Of a DNA stretch of 64,000 nt, positions 50,922-62,700 are shown one piece after another. The notes beneath the pieces are model-generated. The model had not been told where the DNA came from, ran no database searches, and saw nothing but the letters and a program-made list of their open reading frames with translations. Each line of letters begins with the position of its first letter. The stretch's first letter is position 1. The stretch is from Cornus controversa (taxonomy: Eukaryota > Streptophyta > Magnoliopsida > Cornales > Cornaceae): NCBI GenBank assembly GCA_026545225.1, contig CM048849.1:42184336-42248335 (forward strand), in the 5' to 3' direction. The translations under genes and the position numbers were made by a program.

Positions 50922-52845
50922 TGGGTTAGAGACTGAACAACAAGCCCAGGAAAGCCTAAGGGAGGCATGTTGAGATTCTGATTACCCTTTTTCTTCTTCT
51001 TTGCCTTGTCTTTAACATTAATACTTGTGCTAGCAGAGGGGACAATATCCTTAACAAGAAGGGAAGAGCTAGAACACTCACTGACAGTTTCACTTGAGCT
51101 AGAGCCCTGTTCACCATTGCTCTCTTCTTGAGCTACATCCTTGCCTACAGTGGTAACTAGACCCTTACAAACATCAGTAGATGGGATAGGCAAAACAATT
51201 TTAAAAGATCCATACTTTGGATTATCAAGATGTGGGCCCTGAGCATGCTCCAGGCTCACAGAAGGTGAATGGGGATGGGGAGAAAAGTTTGGTTTAACAG
51301 GGTTTGCCAGGGTAGGAATTTGTTCCTTTTGAGATTCAAAATGGCTAGTGTGGCTTGGTTCATAGAAATCATCATTGATAGGGGCAGGGGTAAGAATAGG
51401 AAGAATTGCAAGACAAGAAGGGCAGGAAGGATCAAGGTCAGGTATGTGACATTGAAAGTGTTGGGGGGTTTAAAGGTGTAACAAGCCAGGCTTATGGGGT
51501 CTGTTGACTACAGTCCACTCATTAGCAGGTTTGACAAAATCAGTAGGAGATTCCGTATTATGTGAAGCAGAGCTGTCGATGACAAAAGAACATTTGGTGC
51601 TTGTATGACCAAAATAATTGCAAGAAAAGCAGACTTGAGGTTTCCACTGGAACTCAGCAGTGATATTAATGAATTTCTCTGTTCCTACTTTGAGTTTGAA
51701 ACTTTCAACAAGAGGTTTAGAGGCATCTACCTCAATACAAACCCTTGCAAAACTGATCCTCTTCTTGGTTTTTGTAAGCTTGTTTGCAAACAAAGGTCTC
51801 CCCACAGCACTAGAGATGTAACTTAGCCCTCTAGCTGTCCAGTGAATGTTGTAGAAATTTACCCACAAGGGAATGTGGCTATAGGACTCCTTTGTTAATT
51901 CCATATTGATGTGCCATTTTTTCAAAATGATGGGTCGCCCCAACACCATGCATCCAAGGGCCATTTGAAAGTACTCATTGACAAACTTCTTCACTTGCAA
52001 ACTTAAAAAAGGTCATCAGCTAATACCTCCTTTAATCCCCTATTGCTCCACAGCTTCATGACCTGAGTATGAACTATCGAGAATGGGAGTTTCTTTTGAA
52101 TAAAGTAACCCACAAGGCATGTTTTTCATTCATCAAGACCTTCCTTTGCAAGGTCATCAGGAGGATTGATAATAATTTGCTTCCCTTTACCATCCCCATC
52201 TCTAGGGGGGAGGTGTTCAAAAATTAGCCGGCCGGTCTCTGGTTCTTCTTCAGTATTAGAAGGCCTACTACCAGCCACTGTAGCCCAGCTACGATCGTGG
52301 TCTCGAGGAGGTGCAGGGCCTTTAAAAGGTACACTGTAAAGTTGGTGATTTGGTTTAAGTTGTAGAGGACTATGAATGGGTCTATTTTTGTGTAAAGTAG
52401 GAAGAGGAGATAAGTCAATGGTGTCAGGAAAAGTATGGTTGCTTGTGGGAATGGACAAACTCATTTTTGAATTCCTACTCTCGATAGGTGGCGCGTGAAA
52501 ACAAGCCTGATAGTTTTTTAATCTTCCACCACCCTTACCTGCTCCATTGTAACCTCTACCTCCTCCCCTACTCGCAGAAATAGTAGGATGGAATGCTTGT
52601 TGTTGAACAAGCTCTGCATCAACATTGTTAAGGACATGCTTCAAGACACTATCCAGGTCCTTTGTTTTCCTTTCTTCCTGGTTCAACGTGCAACCTTCTT
52701 TTCCCATGCTTTGGTCAAGAGAAGATGTCTGCTTGAGTGCAGCCTCTAGCTCTGCAATTCTGTACCTAGCTTGAGCTAACTCACCTCTTGCATTAGCAAG
52801 GTATCTAGCAGGTGCATCATTCACAATCTGCTTTGCAAGAGCCAT
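50918..52845 (-). pseudogene. LINE ORF1: nucleic-acid binding protein with zinc knuckle
   Basis: Starts at ATG 52845 with a probable coiled coil (LAQARYRIAELEAALKQ) and a Gly-rich, basic stretch (RGGGRGYNGAGKGGGR). A frameshift region at about 52000-52120 (DDLF then out of frame) falls inside the DUF4283-like domain. The second frame (52000 to 50918) holds GRPIILKKWH and the knuckle CFSCNYFGHTSTKC, with one TAA near 51470. Its TGA at 50918-50920 overlaps the ORF2 ATG (ATGA at 50921-50918). Confidence 0.88.
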
Positions 52846-53184
52846 AACTCTTCTATCCTCAGTTTCTTCCTAGTCATCATCATTTTCCTGATGTTCATGG
52901 ATGGTGCTTAGGTGAGACCCATCATGGGGTACAGGTTTATTAAGGGATGGGGAGCAAATGTCATTTGGTGGAAGGAAAAAATTTGGGCCAGAAAGGGGCG
53001 ATATGATATTGGAGGAGAACTAGAGCTGGAGGAGAAAGGGGAAGCCATAACTATGGAGAAAGTGCGAAGGACCTGGAACTAGAGCTGGAGGAGACAGGGG
53101 AAGCCATTGCTAGGGTGCCTTTTCTCTCTGTACGTAGCTCCACATCACTATACTGTCCATTCTTGTATTTGGATTTTGTATATA

Positions 53185-53257
53185 TATACACAACACACCC
53201 AAATCCTCTCCAACTACTTCCAAAATTCAGTAAATATGTACTTAGAAGCACATGTGT

Positions 53258-53311
<54 letters not shown>

Positions 53312-53410
53312 AATCATCTCCAACTACTTCCAAAATTCAGTAAATATATACTCAGAAGCACATGTGTTGTGAGTGTGTCTATATATATATATACACACAC
53401 ACACAACACA
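53185..53410. repeat. Tandem repeat of about 118 bp with (TA)n/(CA)n/(GT)n
   Basis: The block ACACACCCAAATCCTCTCC, ACTACTTCCAAAATTCAGTA, AGAAGCACATGTGTTGTG, GTGTGT and (TA)n occurs twice (53187-53300 and 53305-53395), followed by a third partial ACACACCCAA. It lies just outside the LINE target duplication. Open frames here are repeat artefacts. Confidence 0.8.
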
Positions 53411-53419
53411 CCCAATTGT

Positions 53420-53992
53420 TCTATCAACTTTTTGTACTTTATATATAAGAAACTTTCGAATCACCTTTTCGAGCCAGAGAACTATCACTCAGCAATAAAC
53501 ACTAATGAAAGCAATTGGGAATAAACAGTCACCGAGCCAGAAAATGACGTGGGAGGAGGGTTTGTGAGAGCATACTTATATATTAGAGTATTTTTAAAAT
53601 TTAGTGAGATATTTGTATAATTTTACAAAATTATGAATATAAAGTACAAATAAAAAAAGAATTTTAGTGAGAACGTTCGCTCTCACTCAACCCTTCCATG
53701 CTCTATGATTGGGAATAAGTACCTCTCACACACACATACAAGCTGTTATACCTGAAAGAGACACTATATACTATCTAACCTACTTTCCTAGCAGGAGAAG
53801 AGCCAGAAATTCAATTTAGGTGGGGCGCAGTGTAATTGATAAAAAGAAAAAAAGTCAACTAACATTACAAATATAAATTGTTCAAATAAAAAAAAAAAGT
53901 TATTGTAAAATAATATGCTAATCAATGAGTAGTATATAACATACAAGAACCAAAATATTGATAGGTAATTCAATACAGTTGTAGGTTTTTGT
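53420..53992. other. Intergenic stretch, nothing recognised
   Basis: No coding match or clear repeat was seen between the tandem repeat and the foldback element. Confidence 0.5.
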
Positions 53993-54002
53993 ATTTTGAA
54001 AG

Positions 54003-54701
54003 GGGTAAAGTGCAGAAAACTCCCCTCTAGTTTCAAAAAAGTGCAAAACATTCCTTTTATATTCACTTTGCACCCCTATAGTTTGTATTTTGTGCAAATC
54101 AACCCTTCTGGACTAAAAACACTTTTTAATTTCTAATTTTACCCTTCTACCTAATTTCTTAATATTTTCAACAATAACAATTTTATTCTTTTTATATAAT
54201 TTTTAAAAAATATTAATTTAATTATAAATTAAATATTCTTGTTTATTATCATTTCGTGGCTGAACAAAAACAAAATAAAATCTTCATTGTTTTTAAATTA
54301 TTATTTTTTTGGCAAAATAAAAAAAAAATCTTCACTATTAAAAAAAACTCGGCATTGTTTTAAAAAACAGCATTTTTTTTAAACAATGCCCAAAAAAAAA
54401 AAAAAAATTAACAATGAAGATTTATTATTATTATTTTTGCTTGGCTACGAAATGATAATTAAACAAGAATATTTTATTTATAATTAAATTAATATTTTTA
54501 AAAAAGTATATAAAAAAATAAAATTGCTATTGTTGGAAATATTAAGAAATTATGTAGAAGGGTAAAATTGAAACCTTAAAAAGTGTTTTTAGCCCAAAAA
54601 TGTTGATTTGCACAAATTTCAAACTACAGGGGTGCAAAATGAACATGAAGGATTCTTTTGCACGTTTTTGAAACTAGAGGGGAGTTTTATGCACTTTACC
54701 C
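54003..54701. mobile_element. Foldback element with perfect 10-bp target duplication
   Basis: Ends GGGTAAAGTGCAGAAAACTC and GAGTTTTATGCACTTTACCC. The arms run about 340 bp each to a centre near 54365; for example AATATTCTTGTTTA is matched later by TAAACAAGAATATT. The target duplication ATTTTGAAAG lies at 53993-54002 and 54702-54711. No coding capacity. The length of the duplication and the long inverted repeats fit a non-autonomous Mutator-like (MULE) element. Confidence 0.9.
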
Positions 54702-54719
54702 ATTTTGAAAGCGGTGTAT

Positions 54720-57384
54720 GAAATTACACCCATTGAGTTCATAAAATTACAAAAATATATTTAAATACGAAAAAGAGAATAAGAAGATAAAAAAAGTTAC
54801 ATACTGCATACATCATAGTATCATAAAAGTAGAAAGGAAAAAGCATGAAAGAAATAAAAAAAAAAAAGAAAACTTTGAAGGAAAAAAAATAGAATTTGAT
54901 TGAAGAAGAGAAATTTATTTTTTATTTTTAAGGAAGTTAAGGGAATTTTATGAGTAAAAGAGAAAAGAAAGAAAAAATTAATTAATAATTTTAGAATTTA
55001 AAATTTAGGGAGGACATTATATAATATTTTTCATATATATATAAGAAAACAAAAAAGAAAATGGTATATATTGTAGTGGGCGGGGCCAGGCAGGGGGGCA
55101 TTGAAATTGTGACCTTTATGTGTTGTACTTGTTATGATTCACTATTTCTCAAAATTTTTAGTGTTATTTTCTTTTTTAGTATTTTATTTTACATTTCAGA
55201 TTTTTTTTCCTAGTTTTTTTTTTATAAATTTTTTACTCACAAACGATAAATTTATTTGTTATATACGCTTTGTATATGTTAAATTCTTAATTTTCTTGGT
55301 AGTTTTGACTTTTATTATATATATTTTTAATTTATTTTAATTTTTAAACTTACTTTTTATTTTTATTTCTCTGTTTTTTAATTCTCACCCATAAATTGTA
55401 ATTTTTTTTGCCACAAGTGATTTATTATTATTAAAAAAAAAAATTTGTGCAGAAATTCAAAAATGCCACAAGTTAGAACAATCACTTCACATAAATAATG
55501 GACTTTGTACTCGGGTGTGTATTCTTTTGGAAATAATGGAGTACAAGACGTTATCATTTCTCTAATAATTAAATCTCTAAAATTAACACTATGAACATCT
55601 ATAATATATTTGGTGAATTTGGATAGTACATGTACAACACACGCAATAAGTTTTATTACACACAATTTAGATTTATCCGATACACAATGCACTGGGTGCA
55701 TGCTAGACATACTTCTCTTGCACACATACAAGATACAACCTCCCTTAGCTGAGAGCATTTATATGCCATCGAACCTACCTTTCCACTAATTAAACGCAAC
55801 AAAGGGCATACAACTCTGATTTTATTAAAGCACTTAGTTATTGTCCCTTCATTAGGAACTAATGTAGTAAGGGATGAGATTCTTAATTACTTACTTAAGG
55901 AAGACAAGTTGTGTTGGTACATGATACTCGTGTCAACCTAATATTAATATGTGAACTCGAATATGAAATCGTTTAATATCTGTGTCAGGAATTTTTGACA
56001 TAAACACAAATTATTTATTAATTAGAAAGGTAAACACGACACAATTTATGTAACCCGTTTAATATAAATGAGTCGTGTACTTCAAAACACATCATGGCTT
56101 GTTTAATAAACGATTTAACTCTTTTAAATTAAAGGAATTAACCCGTTTATTAACTCTCTTTTTTAGTATAAAATACAAATATAATTAAGAAATGATATAA
56201 TAGATGACTAAATTCATGGAGAATTACAATATCCATATTGGGCCTATAATGAAATAACAAAAGTGTCCATAGTAATTGAATTAAAACATGTCACGGGTTA
56301 ATCGAGTTGAACTGATACAATTAATTAAACGAGTCTAATTGAGTTAAATGGGTTGAATCCTAAATCACAAACACAACATGATTAATAAACCAAGTTGAGA
56401 CGATTATGACATGAATACGGTTAAAATCAATTCCTATCTGTTAATTTCGTGTCGCGTTCAAGTAATATTATCGGTGGTGTTGACTTAAAAAAAAAAAAAA
56501 CACTTTTCTGGAAAAGGTTATCGTCATTGTGATAGTTAAATTACCTTGGTAGGCTTTTCTTTTTGTTGGACCAGTCACTAAAAACCTAGCTGGATGTTTC
56601 ATCCATCTGTAGTAAGGCTAACTTTTGTCCATGTTCAGTATGCCTAAACCACAGAGGTGATGTTAGAGGATATGGTATTAAAGTTACACTTCAACATGCT
56701 CGGTTTTTTGCCTTCTTGCTTCCATAACTTTTTCAAATTTTTTCAAAATTGGAGGATATGGTATTATCTCTCATAAGTTTTTCAAATTTTTTTGACTTGT
56801 ATTTTAAATTTTTAAAATTTATTTAAATCTTGATTTTTAAAATTTTAATTTCTGTTTTTTTGGAAAAAAAATTCACTTGTAAATTGTAATCTTCATGTGT
56901 TGTACTTGTTGTATGTGTTATGATTCATTATTTTCTCAAATTTTTGAGTGGTGTTTTATTTTAATTTTCAGATTTTTTTTATTTTCTAATTTCTTTAATT
57001 TTCAAACTTACTTTTTAATTTTATTTTCCTTTCTTTTAATCCTCACTTAAGACGGTACTAGCTGAGCTTACCACTTTTATTAATTTATTTATTTATATGT
57101 ATAACTGTATTTTTTTGTATGACTTGTTCTTGATGAGAGAAACAACACGAGTGAAGAGAGAGATTAAAAAAATATATATACATCAATCATTGCCAAGGTT
57201 AGGCACTTAGGCGAGGCTTGTGGCCGCTATACCGGATTCCCTTAGATATCAATAAGTTCCACCATGTCATCGCTTTGACAAGAATATGGTGATGCTTCGC
57301 TTTCTGTATTGCTGTCAAATCTTTTCTCATTAATTTTAAAGCTCAATTATGTGATTAATTATTGAGGTCTTGTAAAATATAATA
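54720..57384. other. AT-rich intergenic DNA with a duplicated segment
   Basis: No gene. A segment containing TGTGTTGTACTTGTT, GATTCA-TATTTTCTCAAA-TTTT and TTAATCCTCAC-type sequence occurs at about 55112-55400 and again at about 56879-57050. 55910-56480 contains GTGTCAACC/GGGTTAATCG-type motifs of a decayed repeat. 57185-57300 is a small patch of higher GC that I could not identify. Confidence 0.5.
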
Positions 57385-57691
57385 GGGTAAAATTACACTG
57401 ACGTTTCCTCTTGTTTGTTAAATTATAGTGTCTTTTCTTATCAGAGCTTTCAGGATGTCATTAATTATTCTTGTGTTATTATGTTTCTCTCATTATTATT
57501 TATATTGTATTTTATTACAATAAACATAGTGTCGGTCTCTGACCATTAAACTAACACCATGTTTAATCCACAAAAGGAAATAAAGTGTTACAAAAATTCA
57601 AACCTTAAGGGAGATCTGTGTAATTTGGTAAATAAGAGAAGAGTTCAGTGTATATTGACGAAACTTCAGAAGAGGTCACTGTAATTTACCC
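57385..57691. repeat. MITE with GGGTAAATTACA terminal inverted repeats
   Basis: The left end (GGGTAAAATTACACTGACGT, then TTCCTCTTG) matches the reverse complement of the right end (GGGTAAATTACAGTGACC, then TCTTCTGAAG). About 307 bp, non-coding. The flanks are TA-rich and I could not fix a target duplication. Related half-elements appear at about 23845 and 44760. Confidence 0.65.
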
Positions 57692-57699
57692 TATATAAA

Positions 57700-59690
57700 T
57701 ATTTATGTGTTTTATGGTATAAATTTTTATCTATTTCATGTTTTATTTTTTATTTATTTATTCATTTAGTAAAAGTATACTTTCTAAATAACGATGACTT
57801 AGAATTTATGAATAAGTCATTACTTGTGTTTAAATGGTTTTCAAAACTTCAATAAAAACCATTACAATTCACTAAAAATACATTTTTATTGAATTATTTT
57901 ATAAAAACTGCATACAATTGCAAATTGAATCGAATGTGTGAGGTAAAAAAAGAATTTATAACCGCAATAACCGAATCTATTACGCTAATATAGGCATGTT
58001 CGCACCCACTTTGTGTTGTGTTTGAGTCGTGTTGTGTTCGATTTTGCCTCTCCGATCCCACCCTTATTATCAACTCATAATCTAGAGAAAAAACACTGAT
58101 ATTAGGATGGTCATGCAACAATCCATGTACTCTTATTTTTATGTTATATTTTTGTGTATCTCTCTTCTTTTCTTTCTTCACATAATCACTCTTCTTTTTA
58201 GTTTAAAATTGTGTTGCAGTATTACAAGCGACCCTTTCAGGATTTCATTCTTCTTTACTTCTCAACACATGATTGAAAAAATAAAATAAAATAAAATAAA
58301 AATTAATTAGAAGGTGAAAAAGTACCACTTACTTAAACTAAAACGCTTGGTGATAAAAATAAATAAAACTTCGATTAATATTAAAATTTACATCTGCTAG
58401 ATCAAATTACACCATAAAGGAGAGTAATAAGATTTGAACAACTCAGTGCCAGATCCCTAACCTAATTGAAGAAATGTTATGCAGAAGTACTGATGCATAA
58501 ACAACTGTCACACTTATTTCCTCATCTTTGGCCAGCTTGATATATATATATATATATATATATATGTTTTGCACAGTTTGATAATTGTTAGACCTTATAA
58601 AATACTCAAGTTACACATTCTCTAACAGTTTATGTAGTTTAAAATTTTAGATGAGTAATGGTTGTTAACAATACTATTGTATAGATATGGATGGTTTCAA
58701 CAGCTGAGTTTGCTTAAAATTATGTCCCAAATTCACCTACCATATATATGTCTTTAGTTGATGAGCCTTTTCAGAATAATTTTGAATGAATATGATGCCT
58801 TATATAAAAGACAATGATTTTTTTTTTATCAGAGCTATTTAAATGAGAAAATAAGGAGTTGTTTAAATGATAAAACAAGAACAGAAATCTATTTGATTTG
58901 TTGCTCTCAAAAGCTACTTTATTGAAATTGACTGGAGAAAGACCTGTTTTTTGAAACAACATAATGAGATTGAGTCCCTCTTATCTGCTTCATTTTCCTC
59001 ATTAAAAACAAGACCTCACCTCAATGGTAAAGGGTGACCATTGCAGATTCTGAGTCCCACTGCAAACATATTGCAGCACAATGGGTAAAAGTATCATTTA
59101 GTTACTGAAAACAAAAATAGAGTGAGTACGCGAGACAACAAAGTAAATTTCGAATATGTGCAATCACCTACGAATCATACATATAGTTTGAATTCTGGTA
59201 TTTTTGGACCCTGTGAGAGATAAAACACAGGACGTCCGAGTTTAAAGTTTGCTCCAGAAGGTCCCTTAACCACCGGGCCACCAGTGCGGGTCTAGGGATA
59301 GAGTAAGTAGTTGAAGCACAATGGGCTAAAAGTGAGGGAATGGTATATTGGGTATCCTATAGGGGTAGATAGAATATAGACCTAATTTTTGGAATTAATT
59401 GCACGAAATGGTTGATCTTCAGTTTCAAATATACATTTTCATGCTTGAGAAACCAAGCTTTTACGAATGTAATTCAATCCTAAATATGAGAAGAGTTAGC
59501 ACCAAGGCATTAGTATAAAAATACATTTTGTTGCAAATGCATTGTCTGGTTATCATTCTGAACCATTGCAATGTAATACAAGTACTCTTGCAAACAAATA
59601 GATAATGAGAAATACATGAATGAAAGAGTGACATGTCACCTTTCATGAATATAATTGATTATTCTTCAGAGAAAGCAATTCATAAATTGA
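57700..59690. other. Intergenic DNA downstream of CPS copy 2, with SINE-like pieces
   Basis: No coding match. (TA)n at about 58541-58565. 59010-59055 (CTCAATGGTAAAGGGTG, AGATTCTGAGTCCC) resembles tRNA-derived box A and box B. On the minus strand 59292-59225 (TGGCCCGGTGGTTAAGGG, AACTCGGACGTCC) also looks like a pol III SINE head. Both are suggestive only. The downstream flanks of the two CPS copies share CATAAATTGAAGGA (4793 and 59682). Confidence 0.4.
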
Positions 59691-59746
59691 AGGAGATAGC
59701 CAAAATATAAGGTTCTATCAGTACAATCTTTCTAGGGATCACATGA

Positions 59747-62700
59747 TCAATAAGCAGAAGGTAGATCCTCATATGCATCAGCAAATGTAGTGACATTGCC
59801 AGGTCGTGAAAATACAACCTACATTGGAGGGAATTAAAATACCTTATTGAGTTCTAGAACCAAAATTTTCAAACCTCAGTAATTTATGAAAATAAAGAAT
59901 CATGCATTTCATCAGAATATCATATCAAACAAGTGTTTTGCTCGACGCTTATGTCAAGTACCATATTGCTAATTTCATTGGTTGATTTTCACAATTTCAT
60001 TTAACACGACTAACTTGTAATTTAGTATGCCATTGAACCAAAACAGCACAATTGCATTAGCATTGGAACATCTTAATACCACCTAATTTATTATAGAATG
60101 GTTTTTTTTTTTTTTTTGACTCGTTAAAGAAGGATAGAACATTATCAAGAAATATGCGACACAGGAGGGAGAGATACCTGATAATCTCCAAGTGTACGAG
60201 TCTTGAAACCAGCTGCACAGTAGTCAAAATAATACTCCCATGTCCGGATGAACTTTTCATCGAATCCCAATGCGAGAATTTTGCTAAGAACAAGAGTAGA
60301 GAACTTTATTTCACATTTATGTACTCCACTTTTTAATAATATAACAGGTAGAAGATGTGTTTATACTTTATTGTGGCAAATGATGCAGAAATTCAAAAAG
60401 AACAATCACCAGACGCAAAAGATAACTAGTATATCTGTTGTTCAGAACAATTGACAACAACAATTTTATGTCCTTATTCATCGTAGCTAGGCTGTCCATG
60501 TAATGGAAGACAATTTACACATTCCATAGTCCTGAACTCCTGATAAACCTGGAAATTTGTGGTGATCTAACACATACAACTAGTCGACCAACCTCATGAG
60601 CTCATATAACAAGAAAATGTATTAACAGAGCTTGTCTCCCAGGATCAGAAAGAAGGCCGAGGGATCATGGAAGACAAGGTTATTCTCTATTGGCTTACCC
60701 TTGTATCAGGCCTTGGTACAGCCTATACATGATTGGGCATATATTCTTGCTTGTATAAGTGTTACTACATGAGACTTGACAAGTTATTTTAGTGTCTCGA
60801 CATACTAAATGTGTAGTATGCATATCATTCACTCGTTAAAAAGTTAATCACAAATTCAAACGGTAAATATGGGGTACTATATTTTGATGTCATTCCTGAT
60901 TATCATAAAAAAGAATAAAACAAAAAAAGAGCTGGATCAATCAAGTTGGCATCCAATTTCTTTGTGGATGACACGAGAATAATTTATTTTACCTCTGGTT
61001 CTCCATGAAGTTTTTCCTCCAGCATTTGAGTGTTTGGTAATAATGAATGCCTATGTTTTCCAGGTGCTCAACACTGCACTTAGAGCACTTCCGTAAATTT
61101 TCAGAAAAGAGAAGTTGAAGAGAAACAATACCCAACAATATATTTATACAAACGATTTAGGCCTTTACCAGAGTCTGGATGACGCAGCCATAGCTGATGT
61201 TATTCTACTTAATGAAGGCAGACATCCACCAGGGAAAATATATTCCTTTATGAAATCCGAGCTTCGCCTGTACTCATCATACCTTGCATCTGGTATTGAT
61301 ATGAACTAAGGAAAACCAACAACTCTAAGCCATTAGAAATCACTGAAAATTAAATTAGCACTGTTAATTATATGACAAGAAATTTTCAATTCAATTCTAG
61401 ATATTAAGAATATTAGAAATTATATTAGTCAGCTAGCTTTACAAATCAGTCCCCTTTGCATTGTGTTTGGGGGAAAAAATGATAGTCTGATAGTGAGGCA
61501 TGGCTACAATCATGATTTAACATCAAAATGAGGTCATTTATTGAGATCCTGAGGTGCAAGTGTCATGAAAAAACAAATCCTTTAAATGCTATCAAAAGCT
61601 AACAAAGTGGACATCTTCTAAATCATTTGTGAAATCAAATTGCTCTGATCTCCATCCTCTGTATCAAATATCTAGTTAGAATGTGACATTGTTTTAAACT
61701 ATTTTCACCATTTCAAGCTGCATAAATTTATCCAACAGATTTCTCTCAAATCAAATTGTTTAACTAACTTGTACTACATATGAATTCTATTGGCTTCTGT
61801 TGGCTGCTGAAACTATAGGAATTCAAGCAATAATTTATTCCATTGAAACCAAGAGATAACAAATTGTTTAAATAAAAGAACTATGTGAACAAAAAATGAC
61901 AATGGTAGAGACCAACTATGCAGAATTTGGGTTCTTTTTTATTCTTTACTTTTATTTGTTTTATCCTTACCTGTAGAACAAGAAGCCCATCTTCTGCCAA
62001 TACTGATTCACAACAACTAAAGAACTCCTCAAAGTATTCGTGGCCAACATGCTCAATCATCTCACTGTAAATAATCATTGACTATTTATCTGATGTAAAT
62101 TGGATATGAACTCCATTTTTTTTTTCTTTCTGGTAAGTAATTTGGAGATGAACTCACCAAGAGATAATCCTGTCATATTTGTAGGTATCAGGTAATTGGC
62201 GATAGTCACAGAGAAGAAATCTTATGTGGTCCTGAAGGCCAGCTTCCTTCACTCTCATTTCTGCTAGTCTCAGTTGCTCCTCAGATAAGCTGATGCCGGT
62301 ATATTTGCATCCAGTTCGTTTGACAACTTCAATAGCTAAAGTTCCCCAACCACACCCAATATCAAGAACTTCATGTTTCTCATCAATTCTAGCCTAGATT
62401 GCAACAGAAAATAGTGCAAATTAAACAATTTTACTGTGAAATTCTCATGGAAAATGAAGTAAATGCTATTGATAACCTCACTTTTTCAATCAGGGTTGAG
62501 ATTTTTCTCAGCTGTGCAACTTTCAAGTCTTCACTTTCCGTCTATCAGATGCTCAACATGGCAATGAGTAGTACAAAGTTAAAAAAAAAAAAAGGAAAAA
62601 GAAAAGTGGGGAAGATAAAGTTTTTGGTCGAAGATAAAATAATCAAAAGATTGAAATCTGGACCTTAAATATTGCAGAGGAGTATGACATTGTTTCATCC

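Larger units (their letters stand above)
47059..53148 (-). mobile_element. Full-length but inactivated L1-type LINE, about 6.1 kb
   Basis: The minus-strand element has 5' UTR, ORF1, ORF2, a short 3' UTR and a poly(A) tail (the T run at about 47057-47071). A 16-bp target duplication, TATACTGTCCATTCTT, lies at 47043-47058 and 53149-53164; its last two bases may belong to the tail at the left. The 5' UTR contains a short tandem repeat (GAACTAGAGCTGGAGGAGA at about 53018 and 53072). The duplication spans the complete length, so this was a full-length insertion and not a 5'-truncated one. Confidence 0.92.

Noticed and set aside
57185-57300. Higher-GC patch that might be an exon
   Set aside because: No frame gave a recognisable protein in either orientation and there are no paired splice sites.
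59200-59300. Functional tRNA on the - strand
   Set aside because: Only box A is convincing; spacing and stems do not fit a tRNA.
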